A program made the position numbers and the translations under genes. From Porogramme epimiltina (Eukaryota; Basidiomycota; Agaricomycetes; Polyporales; Polyporaceae), in assembly GCA_900155495.1 (NCBI GenBank), contig FTLJ01000213.1, positions 1 to 64,000 of the forward strand: 64,000 nt of DNA, read 5' to 3'. Below are positions 36,871 to 49,390 of the stretch, in pieces (position 1 is the stretch's first letter; every line of letters starts with the position of its first letter). The notes below the pieces were generated by a model. That model ran no database searches. It had not been told where the DNA came from and saw only the letters and a program-made list of their open reading frames with translations.

Positions 36871-39203
36871 GATGATGGGATGCCGCAACCGTGATACACC
36901 GCCGACATGCTTTCTGGTCTCTGGGGGCATGACGGGTGTGTATGCCGGTCCCGCTGGCCTGTGTCCATGGTGTTAGGAGCGAGGCGTCAAGGCGTGTGTG
37001 CTTGTAGGAAGGCTCTGTTGTCGACTGGGTGACGAGGATAAGGGCTCATAATGGCGCTGTAGTGACGAGCGGGGGTGGAAGGGGTGACTAGGAAAGGGTC
37101 GGGATGTCTTAGGCCACGTATGCCCTGCTGCGGGGAGCGGGGGGAGCGGCAGGACCTCGTGCTTTTTAGGGCTCCGATTCTTTTCAATGTCGCGCTTATT
37201 CGCACCACAAGCGCGGACAGATTGTATTGCCAGTTGAGCTACTTGGACGTATGTTCTGATGAAGGCGCTGAGAAGGTGGACTAGTACTCTTCTCCGGACC
37301 GCGCATCTGGAGGGACTCGAACTTTTGCCAATAGTCTCTGGGCGTGCTCAGGAAACTCCCTTCACTCGTAGCCGATCATCACTATAACATACCTCCAATC
37401 CCGTGAGTTCCCTAGATTTTGCCCAGGGGACAGAGGCGCGACGTCCGCACTAGCCGGAACAACAAGGCACCGAAAACTCGCGGTTCCTATACAACGGCTT
37501 TACCACCTTCCTCACCTGCAATTGGTGCTCAGAAGCGACGGAGATTGTCAAGACCTCTTCAGCGGGTACCGTGTGGAAAGAGGCGGTGGTATCGCTCCTG
37601 TTGAGAATCGCCGCTCGTGCTCGCTGCTAGGAGGCTGATCCGATCACGTGTCCAGCTCGTGAAGACCCTAATAATGAGGCCCTATATAACAAAGAATGCC
37701 GTCTCCCACAAGCGCCGAAGTTAAGTCATTGTTTTGCGTCCCTGAGCTTTCTATACGCCCCCACCAAACGTGGGGAGCGATCCCCGCTCGCCTGCAAGAT
37801 AAATAACCACCCGCTCGGCTCCTTGCGTCTTTGGCACAAGCTTTAATCGAGCATGGGTCGGCGTACACATGCTCTTCGTGAACGTTAATATAAGGCATCC
37901 GCGGAACGATACCCCGATACCATTTTTACATTCTCTTGAGTTAGCTCGGTTTCTGCTGTCCCAAGGTTTTGGGGTTGCGCCAACTTATGGAACAGGACCG
38001 GCATCCGGTGCTAGCAAGGTGTAACGCAACGATCGATTTATCGAGCACCTCTACCTCGCTTTGATAGTCAGGACTCAGCGCAATGCCACTGGCAGTTCGG
38101 CGCGCGCCGCACGATCGAGCTAACGCTATGATTATGCGTAAGGGGTAGCCATAGCCTGTCCCCACGTAGGACGAGGCGATCGGTCGTCGTGTCCGCGAAA
38201 CGTATTACCTCATGACAACGGTATCAGTTGCTACCCTCCGCCCTGCATGTTTGGGTGGCGACGATGCGCCGTTGGCGGAGTAGATGAGAAATGGCTCCGT
38301 CACGCCGGCGTCTACTTACTCCGATCGAGAGATGTTTCCACGTGATACTCGGAATCAACGTGTCTCAACTTTCAAGTCGCTCGGCTGCCCCGACAAGCTT
38401 GTCATCGACCTTCATCTGGCCTCCTCACATTCTCCGCTATCGCCATAATGAATGTCAGCATGTCTCCGTAGTACGCCACGCATTTCCCTTTCCACGGGCG
38501 ACCCCTCCAGGGCAGGCCCTCGCACTTGCTGTGGCGCGCGCAAACGGTGTTGATTAGAGTTGAATTATACTAAGATCTAAGAGAGGTGGGCGTATGTTTC
38601 TCATCTCTGCCCCGAGGGCTAAAGCTAATCTAGACATTCTCTGCAACCAGGCACAAGGTCTCAAAGGTGAAGGGGCTGCGTTGCCCTGCCTTTGTGTGTG
38701 CTAGCAGTGTACTCGTCCCTGCCACAACATTATGATATCTGCCTCGCGCGCCCTTACCGCGCTCCGCCCACCATGAGGGAAGACGTGTCTCATAACCTTT
38801 TCTTCGTGTTTCTACGGTGCGCAGAGGAAGGTCTTATTATCATCATTATCTCAGTACGAGGTAAGCACACATTTCCACGGTCACATAGTTTCAGAATGTG
38901 CTGCTCCGCGGGCTAATCGAAGTTTGAATTAATGCGACCACCATCTGCATACTCAAAAATTTTACGATGTCACCGGAACATGACAACTGAAATCATGTCG
39001 CAAGGCAGATATCCGCTTGGAAGAATCGCTAGGCAATTGAAAGGCAATGAACCGGTCTCGTTACGCCTCAGCCCTACTCAGCTTCTGCTACGCACACACT
39101 CGGTATAAGAGCTTCGAGCTCAGCAAGGATTCCAACGCAACCACCACAAGCCCCTTGTACTTTCCTTCCCCTCCTCAAGCCCGTCTCGATCGGACTGTTC
39201 GCT
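36871..39203. other. intergenic
   Basis: The first 400 bases resemble the 3' flank of member 3. The rest has only short open frames. A TATAAGA at 39104-39110 precedes member 8. No RNA gene or mobile element was recognised. Confidence 0.4.
39104..39110 (+). promoter_or_regulatory. TATA box of family member 8
   Basis: TATAAGA lies 100 nt upstream of the member 8 ATG, matching the spacing in members 4 and 12. Confidence 0.5.
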
Positions 39204-40432
39204 ATGTCGAATGTGAGAGATTTCTCTCGTGTCATATCACGCTACTTAACCACGCTCCTCCAGGCATCAACTAACACTGTGCGATACCTATCCTGCGTTT
39301 TGCAGACGCTTGATGTTAGTGACGCGTATCAACGTGTGGCTCCCAAACACTGACTGTGTCGATATTTATAGGAAATTGAAGGAATCCAGCCTGGGTTGGC
39401 ACCGAGCTTTGGCGAAGTAGCTTCTCGTGTCGTACGTAACTTCACTGATTAACAACACACGGCCAAACTCATCCTATCTTTAGATTAAGCTCATTCGAGG
39501 CCTCGGAGCCACAGATCCGTCTTACATCCCCCCTCGATACATGCCACTGTGGACCAATTGCCCAGTTGATTCCATGCATCATCTTCTCTCCCATCCTGCA
39601 GTCGATCCTGCGGTCCCGTCGACGAGCGCGCAAGTCATCACTCACGTAAGCTCACATCTCACTGAAGAAGCTGCGCAGCCTTCTCCTAGAAAGACGGTAG
39701 AAAATAGTAGGATATCCTGCAGCGTGCGATATTTTGATACTTCATTTTCCCAATTTGCGCTCATTCCGCTCTAATGTAGCACGCTAACGACAACTCGCAA
39801 TTTTACCGTAATATCGAAGCCACTCCGACGTCCTCAGTTGCTGCTCCACTCCCGCAAACACCGCGGATCGCAGAGTTGTATCAAGAGCTATACAACAAAG
39901 GTGCCCCCATCGACGGCCCACGAGTAGAAACCGTCCACTTCATGGCATGCGGGCGACGCGGTCTTCCTGTGAACGCTCTGAACAACATCGATAACGGGGA
40001 TAATCTTGCGTTCCCTATTTGCGCCCCGATTAAGATGAAAGTGGCACTACGCTTTGGAGTGGGTACTCGTGTTTACTTCGGTTTCCCTCCTTCACGTGCT
40101 CATCAGCCCCACAACTCATAGTTCATGTCACACGAGGTGAAACAAGTCAATGTTCGCCGCATTGACGACACTCCCGTGACTATCAAGACCATGTCACGTA
40201 CCATCGTCCGGACGCTCGAGAGGGCCGTGGTGAGTCGCACTTCCGCCCCACTCCTTCTCCACTCCCTGCAAGGCTGATTATATTTCGTGTCTAGAAGGAG
40301 GCCGAACAACGCGGAGAGCATATTCTCCACAACGGCCAAGAAGTACGCTTCGAGCAGCTCGTGCTTCTCCGCCTCGAGCATGTCGCACAGGGAAGCTTGC
40401 AACCCGTTGTGGGCGTGCTGCTCACAAACTAG
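39204..40432 (+). CDS. family member 8: unknown expanded family (sister of member 4)
   Basis: Seven exons, all phase 0: 39204-39212, 39264-39314, 39372-39431, 39484-39645, 39780-40058, 40122-40229 and 40295-40432; 268 residues. The 9-nt first exon, 60-nt third exon and 108-nt sixth exon match member 4. The module begins with IAELYQELYNKGAPIDG and DNGDNLAFP, ends exon 5 with KMKVALRFG, and continues with HEVKQVNVRRIDDTPVTI and FEQLVLLRLEHVAQGSLQP. A longer frame using an upstream ATG at 39047 exists, but it would start before the TATA box, so the 39204 start is preferred. Function is unknown. Confidence 0.72.
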
Positions 40433-41740
40433 GCCCCTCTTCTCAGTCTGGTGGCCACCTCATGGTGCCTTGCTCGTCTGTGGCTCCTGTTCGGCGTGTG
40501 CGGCGATAAGAGACTCATCGTTCTGGACATTAAGGGCTGGACCTGGCCGATATGCGGACCAGGTCGGAAGGAGCGTGGGAGCACATGTTTCACGCAGGGC
40601 GTAATTTCGAAGCCGACTGGACATCGAGGGAGGTGATAGGGTCATATGCGTGGAGTACATGTTGTCTGATGCATGGGCTTCAAGGCCGTGTTCATTCATC
40701 TCGCCGGGTCGCGCCGGGCGCGTTTCCTTCCCCCGGAGATCTATGCTTACGTCATGTGCCTCGTACTTGATACTCTATTAATTTGTAATCTTCACTCAAA
40801 GAAGCATCATTATTGTACAACAAAAAGAGAGGAACCTGAAATCGACGCAAGAAACGGACATCGTCTAGTCCGAATCAAATAAATGTCTGATGTAGGCTCG
40901 AACGCTTTCCTGCGGACTCGTCAAGTTGCGCGTACCCACGGTGAGGACCTTGGCGCATTATCATCGGGCCTTGAACCGATGTGTGGTGTGTCTCAACTTT
41001 CAACTATGTAGGAACTATAAGGGCATTCCAGTAAGGGCAGAGAAAAATGGAGATACACGGTCCTCGGAGAGCATTATATACGTATGATAATGGGAAATTG
41101 CTTCACCGCGATCGATGAGGAACAAGATAGACGAGCCTACGGTAGGCTCAAATGGAGATCCTGTTGATGCGAGTACCTGAAAGTCAGCTCTCTTAAATAG
41201 CGTGGAAGACGCACGGAAGAGGGTAGATGCCTTCCCCTTCTAGGATCACGGAGATACGCACCGTCGTGGCGTTTACACACGGCTTCATAAAAGGCAACAA
41301 GCAAGCGCATGGTTGCTTTCTGTGCAGTTTGTAGGACGTAACTTGTAAGGGTTCGTATTAATCATCTCATTTTGCAACGACGAAGAATCTGTTCCCTATC
41401 AACTCTCTGACGAATAAGCTCGCTCTCTGAGCGGCTGAGAATATATTAACGACACAGTCCGGTCCAGCGAATAGACAAATAACGAGAGATCGACTCGTAC
41501 ATAATGGAGGCAGAAAGGTACTAGCCCAACCGGCGTCCTGCGGCCCGGTAGAACTGAATGATAGATACGTGAATATATAAATAATGTAAATAGCGGAGTG
41601 CGTGCACGCGCGCACGAGGGCAGGAGTCGCCGAGGCTAGAAGATCAAGTTTCCGGGTGATTCGGCCACGACGCTGGCGGAACGAGTCACAGAGGCAGTGT
41701 GCAGCACACCGTGCCGCAACCACGTGTCTGCGCACGGCCC
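40433..41740. other. convergent intergenic spacer
   Basis: This stretch lies between the 3' ends of members 8 (+) and 9 (-). Its right part resembles the 3' flank of member 6. No gene is supported. Confidence 0.4.
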
Positions 41741-43119
41741 TCAGTGCTTCGCGCAGCGAACTCCAATACGGGGCTGGAGGCTTCCATCTGAGATGCAGTC
41801 GATGCTGAGCAGTACAAGGTCCTCGAACGCGTGTTGGAAGCGAGGCTCGCATGTTTTGCATGCCTCCTACCGGCGACACGTGAGCACATGAGGCGGCCGC
41901 GAGGGAGTTGGACGCTCACGATGAACCTGAGCAACTGCCGAGCGGCATAGATGGCCAGATGACCCTTCGACGGCTGGAGGATGGTGCCGTCGCGCTTGCG
42001 CGTGGTGACCGTCACTTGGTGTCGTTCAAGGGGGAAGCCGGGGAACTGGGCAAAGGGGAGCAACGAGCGTCAGATAGAGCAGCGGACTTAATGAGTATCT
42101 TGGAAGTTGCGACGTACGTTGAAGACAAAAGACATCTTCTGCGCCATACGCAAGTTGGGAAACGCGACCTGGTCAGGGTCCGAGATGCCGCTGGTGTCTT
42201 CTTTGAAGGCACGCTCGAGGCTGTAGGCGTCGTACTCGATCGACCGGGGCACGTCTCCGACCTTCTTCCTTAGACCCTTCACATATGGATCCTGCTTGAG
42301 TTCCTGAGTATGCGTTAGATAGGCTTCCGGCGGAGTACATCGAGATAGACAAGAACCGATGCACACCATAATAATGGGTTCCTGAACGCTAACGTGGGTA
42401 TGGTTCAATCTGTTGTAAAAGTCCATGGCGCAGCTTTCGACGGTAGGAGGACATGATCCTATGGCCGCGTTCAGGGGGTTGTGGTGCATGACGGGGGGCA
42501 GCGGCGGTGGGAATAGCGGCAGGGGCAGCGGGGGATATTGAATAGGGCCGTAATAACACTCCGTGTACGAATGGGTTATGGGAGGAGTTGCAGCAGGTGG
42601 CTGTTCACTGGCTGTGGGTTGGCCCAAGCGGGTATGCGCAGTGTGCGAGGTTCCCGGGAAAGAAGCAGGGCTCGGAAAATAGTTGCCGGGCCATGCTAGG
42701 TTATCTCTACGACAGATGTCTCCGACGGGTGCGTTCCACAGGGCAGGAGGTTGACGAAGAGGCGAGACATCCGTCATGTGCATAAACGGGGGTAGTGATG
42801 AGGTCGTAATAGACAAACGGTCGTTAGTAGTGCTTGTGTACGGGCTGGATCCGAAAACCGGATTACAAAACGTAGGCTTAGATTCATCGTAGGGAGTAAC
42901 GATGGCGCCGGGGATTTGGTGAAGGGGGCCTGTGTTGAATCTTGAGGGAGGTATCGAGAAGCCTGCAGTGGGATGCGAAGCCGCAACGCCAACGTTACGT
43001 TCGACGCTTGCTTCGACTGAGTAAATGTTCGTTGACGAGCCCACTATAGGGTCTTCATCGTTGAAGCGATTGTAAGGTGCCGGGACTGTCGCGCTGGAAT
43101 GGAGGGAGGTTTGGCGCAT
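41741..43119 (-). CDS. family member 9: unknown expanded family (sister of member 6)
   Basis: Minus-strand exons: 43119-42367, 42303-42118, 42045-41920 and 41866-41741; 396 residues, all phase 0. Exons 2 and 3 are 186 and 126 nt, exactly as in member 6. They encode KKVGDVPRSIEYDAYSLERA, AQKMSFVFN and VTVTTRKRDGTILQPSKG; the last exon encodes FEDLVLLSIDCISDGSLQPR. The N-terminal 250 residues are Pro, Ser and Asn rich and only loosely similar to member 6, while the module is nearly identical, so the N-terminus evolves faster. The 63-nt intron before exon 2 is again stop-free. Function is unknown. Confidence 0.72.
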
Positions 43120-44408
43120 AAGCCGTGGGGCACATAGGGGAGGTTGGAGGCACGAAGGACAGGGAGGGGGTGCAAACGTATAAGAAGGATCTAGGAAATG
43201 CGTACCCTTCACAGTATCACCTGCTAACTTGTGCTCCTACAAGGATAGCCCTTCCTTGCGGCAAGGCCTTCACTGCATCACCTGCAGATGCGATGTCGGC
43301 ATGTTTTCCCTCGGAGGGGGGTGCGACGTGGATGCAACGCGCATATTGAGGACCGGATCTAGAGTCCCGAGCAGCCTCGGGAAGGCAAGATCATAGGGTT
43401 CCTGGTACTTGGATCTACACGAGCTCTTCCGAATAGTGAAGGGCTCTTGTAAAAAGACGAATAAGACGCTGACCCACAGGCTGTACAATTGATAACTCAC
43501 AAGAAGAAGTCGAGGCGAAAACGAGGCGTTCTGTTAAGAAAGACGCTATCCACAAGTCGTGCGGACGAAGGCCTCGTTATGCATGCTTCCGATTAGATGG
43601 CAGGCCGAGGGGAGGATATTTGGGGGAAGATATTTGGGGGACTTCGGGCACTTGGGGACGTAACACGGCCGGCGCATTAGCACCCTGGTGCATGTGTATA
43701 GAGCGTGGTGGTCATTGCGCACACCCGCGCGCGGCATGTCTGGCACTTTAAATACCTATTTTAGTGAGCCAGAGCATAGGGAGCAAATGGCCGGATGTAT
43801 CTTACCGGGCGGAAGGTACAGCATCCCGACCCCAGTTTCATCTCGGGAATCTTGATGCCGTCAAGGGCTCGTGTGCGTAGGATAACTCCGAAAGGCGGGG
43901 TAGGTAGAATCGAAGGCCTCTTCGGGGTGATGATAAAACCCGATGCTTGGGTGTCAAGGAGTGTCGGAACGGTGGTTGATGGGTGAGAGCCGGCATTGAA
44001 ACGTTGTTCGTTGAACGAGCATGTTGTAGATAACTGGAGGGGTTTGGGGTGTACGAAACTGGGCCGCAGCAGACAGTTGAGAAGGCAAGAGAGCGCAGCT
44101 GCGAAGCAAGGTGTGGCGGGGATACAGGACGTCGCATTGCCGGGCCCCAGCCTCGACGACCTCGAGTCTGCCACCATCTCCAGCGCCTACTCATTTGGGC
44201 GATGGGAAAATGTTACCGGCAACTCCCGCACCCCGGCCGCCACACCCCTGCGGGCCCAGCCCACCCCTCATGCTCAATCCCAACTCATTCTCTATATAAA
44301 GTCCCGCGGAACTCGGAGACCCATAGATATAACGCGGGTTCTGTGGGTGACGTACAACGCGCTTAAATAGCATTCAAACTCGTATTCTAACCCATATACA
44401 CTACTTAA
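43120..44408. other. intergenic with duplicated flank
   Basis: Positions 43190-43990 are the counterpart of 33600-34330 upstream of member 6. A 14-base direct repeat (GGATATTTGGGGGA-type) occurs at about 43614-43640. No coding sequence is supported. Confidence 0.4.
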
Positions 44409-45089
44409 CTAAACTTCAAGAGGGCCGTTCGGGCCTGCGTGCTGCACTATGCGCATGACACCAATCCGCGGTTGGAATGTCCCATCAGACACGAGGTCGA
44501 CAGAAAGAAGTACGAGATCCTCGATGCGGTAGGGGAAGGTCGGGGATGATTGCTGCAACCACGATCAGCAAAGACCGGAAAAACGTAGCAGTGAACGCCC
44601 CACCATGAATCTCCGGAGCTCACGAGCAGCATAGGTAGCAAGTTGACCTCTTGTGGGAGGAACGAGCTGCCCACGGCGCATCCGTAGAATGCAGACCTGT
44701 CGTCGATATGCTTGAACACCCTCCATGTCAAACTGGGAGCAAACAAAGTACGTTAGTGCCGGGGGACACGGCCGGATAGTTGTTTGCATGCGTACGATGA
44801 ACATGAATGTCATCTTTTGCGGGATGTTTGTCCAGGAGTAGAAGGCTGGTAGCTCGTATCCAAGTTCCTCCGGATAAATCTCGGCAATCGCACTTGTGAT
44901 TGGGAGGCCACCGAAGTCGATGCTCATTTGGCCTAAGGTATATGTCCTACTTCTGTTCAGGCCACGGTCGTAGACACCTTGGACAAGTTCCTGTGGTTCA
45001 GGATGAGCTGCTACTCCCTCAACATGAAATGGGGTGCTTGCCTGTATGTATAGTTCAAAGCTGGAGGGCATGATAAGCGAAGTAGACAT
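44409..45089 (-). CDS. family member 10: unknown expanded family, 5' end uncertain
   Basis: Certain minus-strand exons: 44990-44796 (195 nt; SAIAEIYPEELGYELPAF, then PQKMTFMFI), 44732-44604 (129 nt; RRQVCILRMRRGQLVPPTRG) and 44552-44409 (IEDLVLLSVDLVSDGTFQPR), all phase 0. The preceding coding part from an ATG at 45089 is in frame and is probably separated by a 51-nt, stop-free intron (45041-44991) with a GC donor (GCAAGC). Further upstream exons reaching an ATG near 45363 are possible but could not be joined with consistent phases. The module is closest to members 2, 6 and 9. Function is unknown. Confidence 0.62.
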
Positions 45090-45652
45090 CCTCGATGGAG
45101 ACAGTTGTCGGTTTCTGTTTGGGTGGTCAACCCTGCCATAGATAACTTATATTCCGCGTGCCATCCCGTACCCAGCTCGTACTGTGAAGCGAACCCGTTA
45201 CCAAAGAGTCGCAACAGGCACCTCAACATCAACGTGCCATAATCCGGAGGTGAGGTAGTGGAATGTGGTGGAGACACCGATTTCCAGTGTTTCTCCTTTC
45301 CTGTTATTACGCGCGTGCAGGTAGTAGCACAGCTTACGTTTACGTTGTAACGAGTACCCATCATGTAGAGTACAAGCCGGGATCCTCGGAGTTCTGAAAG
45401 GGGGTCGTGTCCGCAGAGGCGCTCTCCATGATGGCTGCTGTTCGCGCGAGTTTTACACCTTCACAGTTCGAGTGCCCCCGAGGGCTCACCGCACCTGTGT
45501 AGATGTGCCACCACATACGGAGTGTGGTTGATCTAATACGGCTGGAGTTGAGATGGTATTCAGCTAACCAATCTCCTATTCCGATGTGAAGTTGAAACAC
45601 AGGACTACCAAATGAAATCCGCTGCAGCGTCCACGACACCGCGCCCTTCTCC

Positions 45653-48600
45653 TCAGATAATATCCACAACACCGCGACGCGGCGAGATAATCGCCACTAC
45701 CTTGCTGAACTCGAGCAGGTCGCCTCCTCTAGTAGCGACCAAGTCGGCCTCCAACGGGTCGGCCTTGATCCCCAAGAGCGTTTCCAGGTTCGTGGTGACC
45801 AAGGCCAGGGCATCGGTCTTCGAGATGCTCCCGCCGGACTCGAGGGCGACCTGATGGGAAGATTCGTTAGTGGAGCCGAATAGTACATAGGGCTATCCAG
45901 CGGCGCCATACCCATCCAAGATCAAACCGAGTATTGCGCGCGTCCGCCTTGTCGGTGGCCCCTATCGCAACGGTGACGTTATGCTCTATGAGCAGTGCTA
46001 CGGCGCTTTTCTCGGAGAGCGGCGGCCCTGGAAGACTAATTGCGAGAGGTTTATGTAACGTTAGTTGTCTGTGAACCAAAGGGAAGACGAGACGACTGGC
46101 GTACATGCGGCGCTCCTCCCAGCTACCGGGGAACGGTCTCGAAGGTGCGACGACAACGCCTATCTGGGCCGCAGCAAGCTCCGCGGCAAGCAGATGGGCC
46201 TCCGCCGCGCCCAGGAGGGTGATCTTGATCGCCGAACCGAGGGACTCCTCAACCTCGGCCTTCAGAGATATGATGGACGCAATCGCGTCTGCACTTGAGA
46301 CTTCGATCACGAGCGGCGCCGACCCCTGATAACGGCGAAATTCAGCTCTATGAATCTCCGGATATCCGGATGCAGCAGGTGAGGGGACATTTCGGTACGT
46401 ACCGCTCTGACTCTTTCGAACCACATTCCCATATCACCTTTGGCATCGCTTATGAGCAGGTGCCTCAGTGCCGCGAGCTGCGTGCTCACGCTCGCAGATC
46501 CGCCCGGGTGTACCGTAACGTGGACAGCCCCCGCACCGCTCACAAGCGCCCCCCGGCCCAGCTTGTGCCGCGCACCTGTGGAGAAGGCTGCATTAATCCC
46601 GGAAACGAAACCGCGCGTAAGAGGCGCGACGATTCCCGTAGTGACGCCACCGCGGTACGCGAGCCTAAACAAGGAGACACTGTCGGAAATGGGAAGTTGT
46701 GAGAGGAGCGTGGCACTCACAACGCATCGCGCGTTCCAAACTGCAGCCCGTCGGCTGCGCGAATGAGCGCGCCAGCACCCCCGACGATCTCGGGGACTCC
46801 GCCGGAGAGCGGGTCGAAGACATAGCCATCTTGAGTTGATAGCTCCTGGTCGATTTCCTGGACGCCTAACGCGGAGCCAGCGCTGACAAGTCCAGGACCC
46901 ACAGAGCCGCCTTGGAGGTCAACATATTCAGCGTCGGCGTCCATATACTCTGCACAGGTCTGTGGAGAGGCGCAGGTGATCTGGCCGTTGCGTGTGACGA
47001 AAACCCCTGGGGCTATGCCGTCGGAATGAGGGGCGGGCGCAGCATACGTAAGCTTCACGCCCAAGCCGTCGCGGAGGTAGATGCTGGTCAGGTTTGTGAA
47101 CACGACAGTGCGCGCGCGCGAGGGCGAAGGCTCGAGGGGCGGGAGGCCATCGTGCGCGAGGGTCTCCTTCATTTCCTCCTCGAAGCTGGGGGTTTTTGGG
47201 AGGACTTGGGAGGACTTGGGTTTCGTAAGGAGGTGGGGAGCCTCAAGTTGCGGGATGCCGTCAATCCAAACTTGCTGCGGGGTCGCACCGAGCGCGAGTG
47301 GGTGACTGTCCCAGAGAACAACGTCTACAGCCCTTACTAAGCCTGACAGCGTTGATATGATGTAACAAAACCTGACCTGCATCGTATCCTACAAGATAAT
47401 GAGTTGGCGTCACATAACACAAAACATACGCATAGAGAAGGACGAACCTTCTTTGACGTATCCAATCCTGTGGTCTTGGCCCATGATAGTTGCAGGGGTA
47501 GACGTCACGGCAGCCAAAGCAAGGTTGTGAGGAAGGCCGTAGAAGAATGCCTGTTGCGCCTCGTGAAGCAAGTACCGCGAGTTCAGTACAGGATGGTCAG
47601 ACTGCCATTAGAGAGTATCAGTATTAGTCAGATCGCCTATTCACTGGGACATACCTTCATGACAACCTGGAGGCCGTTATCCGCGAGTACTCTGGGTGCG
47701 AACTCTGACCCGCGATAAGCCTCACGCTTGTAGCGCGCATGTGTGGCAAAGAGGGCAACGCCAGGAGGGTGGCCATACGCTGACTTGAGGGTGTCGGGGA
47801 CGAGGTATGTCTCATGTGCGTGGTGGAAAGCCGCGATAGAGAACTTGAATTCGTTTGTGATCTGGTACCCTGCCTCAGCATCCCACTATTGACACAGGTG
47901 ACTTGCACATGCGCACCCGGACAAGGTCATCGAGATCAACGGTTTCGTAGCAGTGAGTTTGCACCTAAGTGATCTACGTCAGATAGGAAAAGGCTTCTGG
48001 GAAGTTGGCTCGTACCTTCACACGGCCCCTGAGAACGTCAACGAGTGCTTCCCATTGGAGATTTTCAGGGTACGCGCCGAGGCTAGACCAGTCTCCATTC
48101 TTCGCCTTTGCGCAGAAATCGTCTTGCGCTTCCTTCAGTTGACGCGCGTGATCGTACGCTTGGCGGAACGCCCACGCAGTGTCCATGCGAGTGCCGGAAT
48201 AGACCCTGTCTGGATTTTCTCCGCATGCATGCCTGTCGGAAGGAAAGATCAAAGAGCTGAAACGGTAACAACTAGTGGTATGGCGTACTTCATCTGACGG
48301 AACCTGAAGTACGTGGACGGGTCGTACAGAGTCGTATTCGTTTCGTATGGGCTTTCGAGAAGCATTCCAGTGGGCGCGCGATCCGCGGTCGGTCGCAGCT
48401 TGATGATGATACCCTGCCCGCCGATCGCGTTCGCAGATCCAGGAAGCACGAGCGCAGTCTATAGATGGGGTTAGCACAGCGATGCACAGATGATTTTTCA
48501 CACTCACTGTGACGCCTCCGGAGATGCTGAGTTTGAAAGCATCATCACGGGTATTCAGCCCGTCGAGGGCACGAAGCCACTAAGACCACGTCATTAACGG

Positions 48601-49390
48601 GGGGGAACCAAAAACTAAAGAGGGGGGACGCACCGGAAGGACTGGTCCCTTTCTGGAGTTAGTGTCCGCCGCACCCCTGAGGCGGGGTGCACTCTGGACG
48701 CCACTAAGAAACGTTTAACGCCTCCCGAAGACTAGCTTAGAGAGGATATACGAACATGTGGCTATGCAGGTCGACGATTCTATCAAAAAGGGTTAGCCAG
48801 CTACTATCTAGTTCAATCGTTGGGCTTACCCAGGAGACACCCATTTCCCCTCAGCATCTATGAACGTGGAACGTTCGAGCTGTCCAAGTTCCTTGGTAGT
48901 GGCTCCTCCCACGTAGATGTGTCGAATGATACCGCCGTCGAGAAGGATGTCCCCCTTGACCTCTTCGAGGCCATTGTCGCTGCCTGTCCAGATAGTCGCA
49001 TTCTATATCGCGTAATTCCATCGTAAGCCGGGTACTTTCCAAACACCAAGCATATACGAGACGACTTACCGCGATGAACGTCGGCATCGTGCCAGAAACA
49101 AACCGGTCCGACAACTGCCGCGAATGGAAATCGGGCGGAGGACCCGGCGGCACGTCTAGTAACTGGCATTTCTCCAGCCATTCTTGCGCGCGCAGCGGCA
49201 CCTGGACGCGCTCCTCTGCCTTCCAAACCTGAGTAGAAATCCCGAGGTACTGCAGCGTCACGAGCGATAAGGCGGCGCCTAAGACGACGCGTAACCGCCG
49301 GTGACGATGACGCCTGGACGTGTCGCGCGCGTTGGCATGCTCGTCGCGTGCGTACGATGGAAGGCCCGGCTTCTCCTCAGCGTCGCGCAT
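45653..49390 (-). CDS. CE9/amidohydrolase-like membrane-anchored protein, copy A
   Basis: Sixteen minus-strand exons give 958 residues. In transcript order: 49390-49070, 49002-48830, 48779-48756, 48703-48634, 48579-48508, 48458-48289, 48232-48016, 47964-47917, 47861-47655, 47601-47448, 47388-47377 (12 nt), 47324-46721, 46664-46403, 46325-46105, 46035-45912 and 45850-45653. A basic N-terminal tail precedes one hydrophobic segment (VVLGAALSLVTLQYLGI, about 37-53), suggesting a type II membrane protein. The first half has amidohydrolase motifs: IVDLHSH with the HxH metal pair at about 170/172, ITNEFKFSIAAFHHAHETY, SDHPVLNSRYLL and DADVVLWDSHPLALGATPQ. The second half starts with GPGLVSAGSALG (about 632-643), where HxH is lost. 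Such fungal proteins are usually annotated as carbohydrate esterase family 9; the substrate is unknown. Copy B lies 2.2 kb upstream. Confidence 0.8.

Noticed and set aside
37249..37340. Minus-strand TTCGAGTCC resembling a tRNA T arm
   Set aside because: No matching acceptor stem, D arm or anticodon arm could be formed.
37715..37740. GCCGAAGTTAAG resembling a 5S rRNA internal segment
   Set aside because: Only a short match; the rest of a 5S gene is absent.
39047..39274. Longer start for family member 8 at 39047
   Set aside because: It lies upstream of the TATA element, and the short first exon from 39204 agrees with sister member 4.
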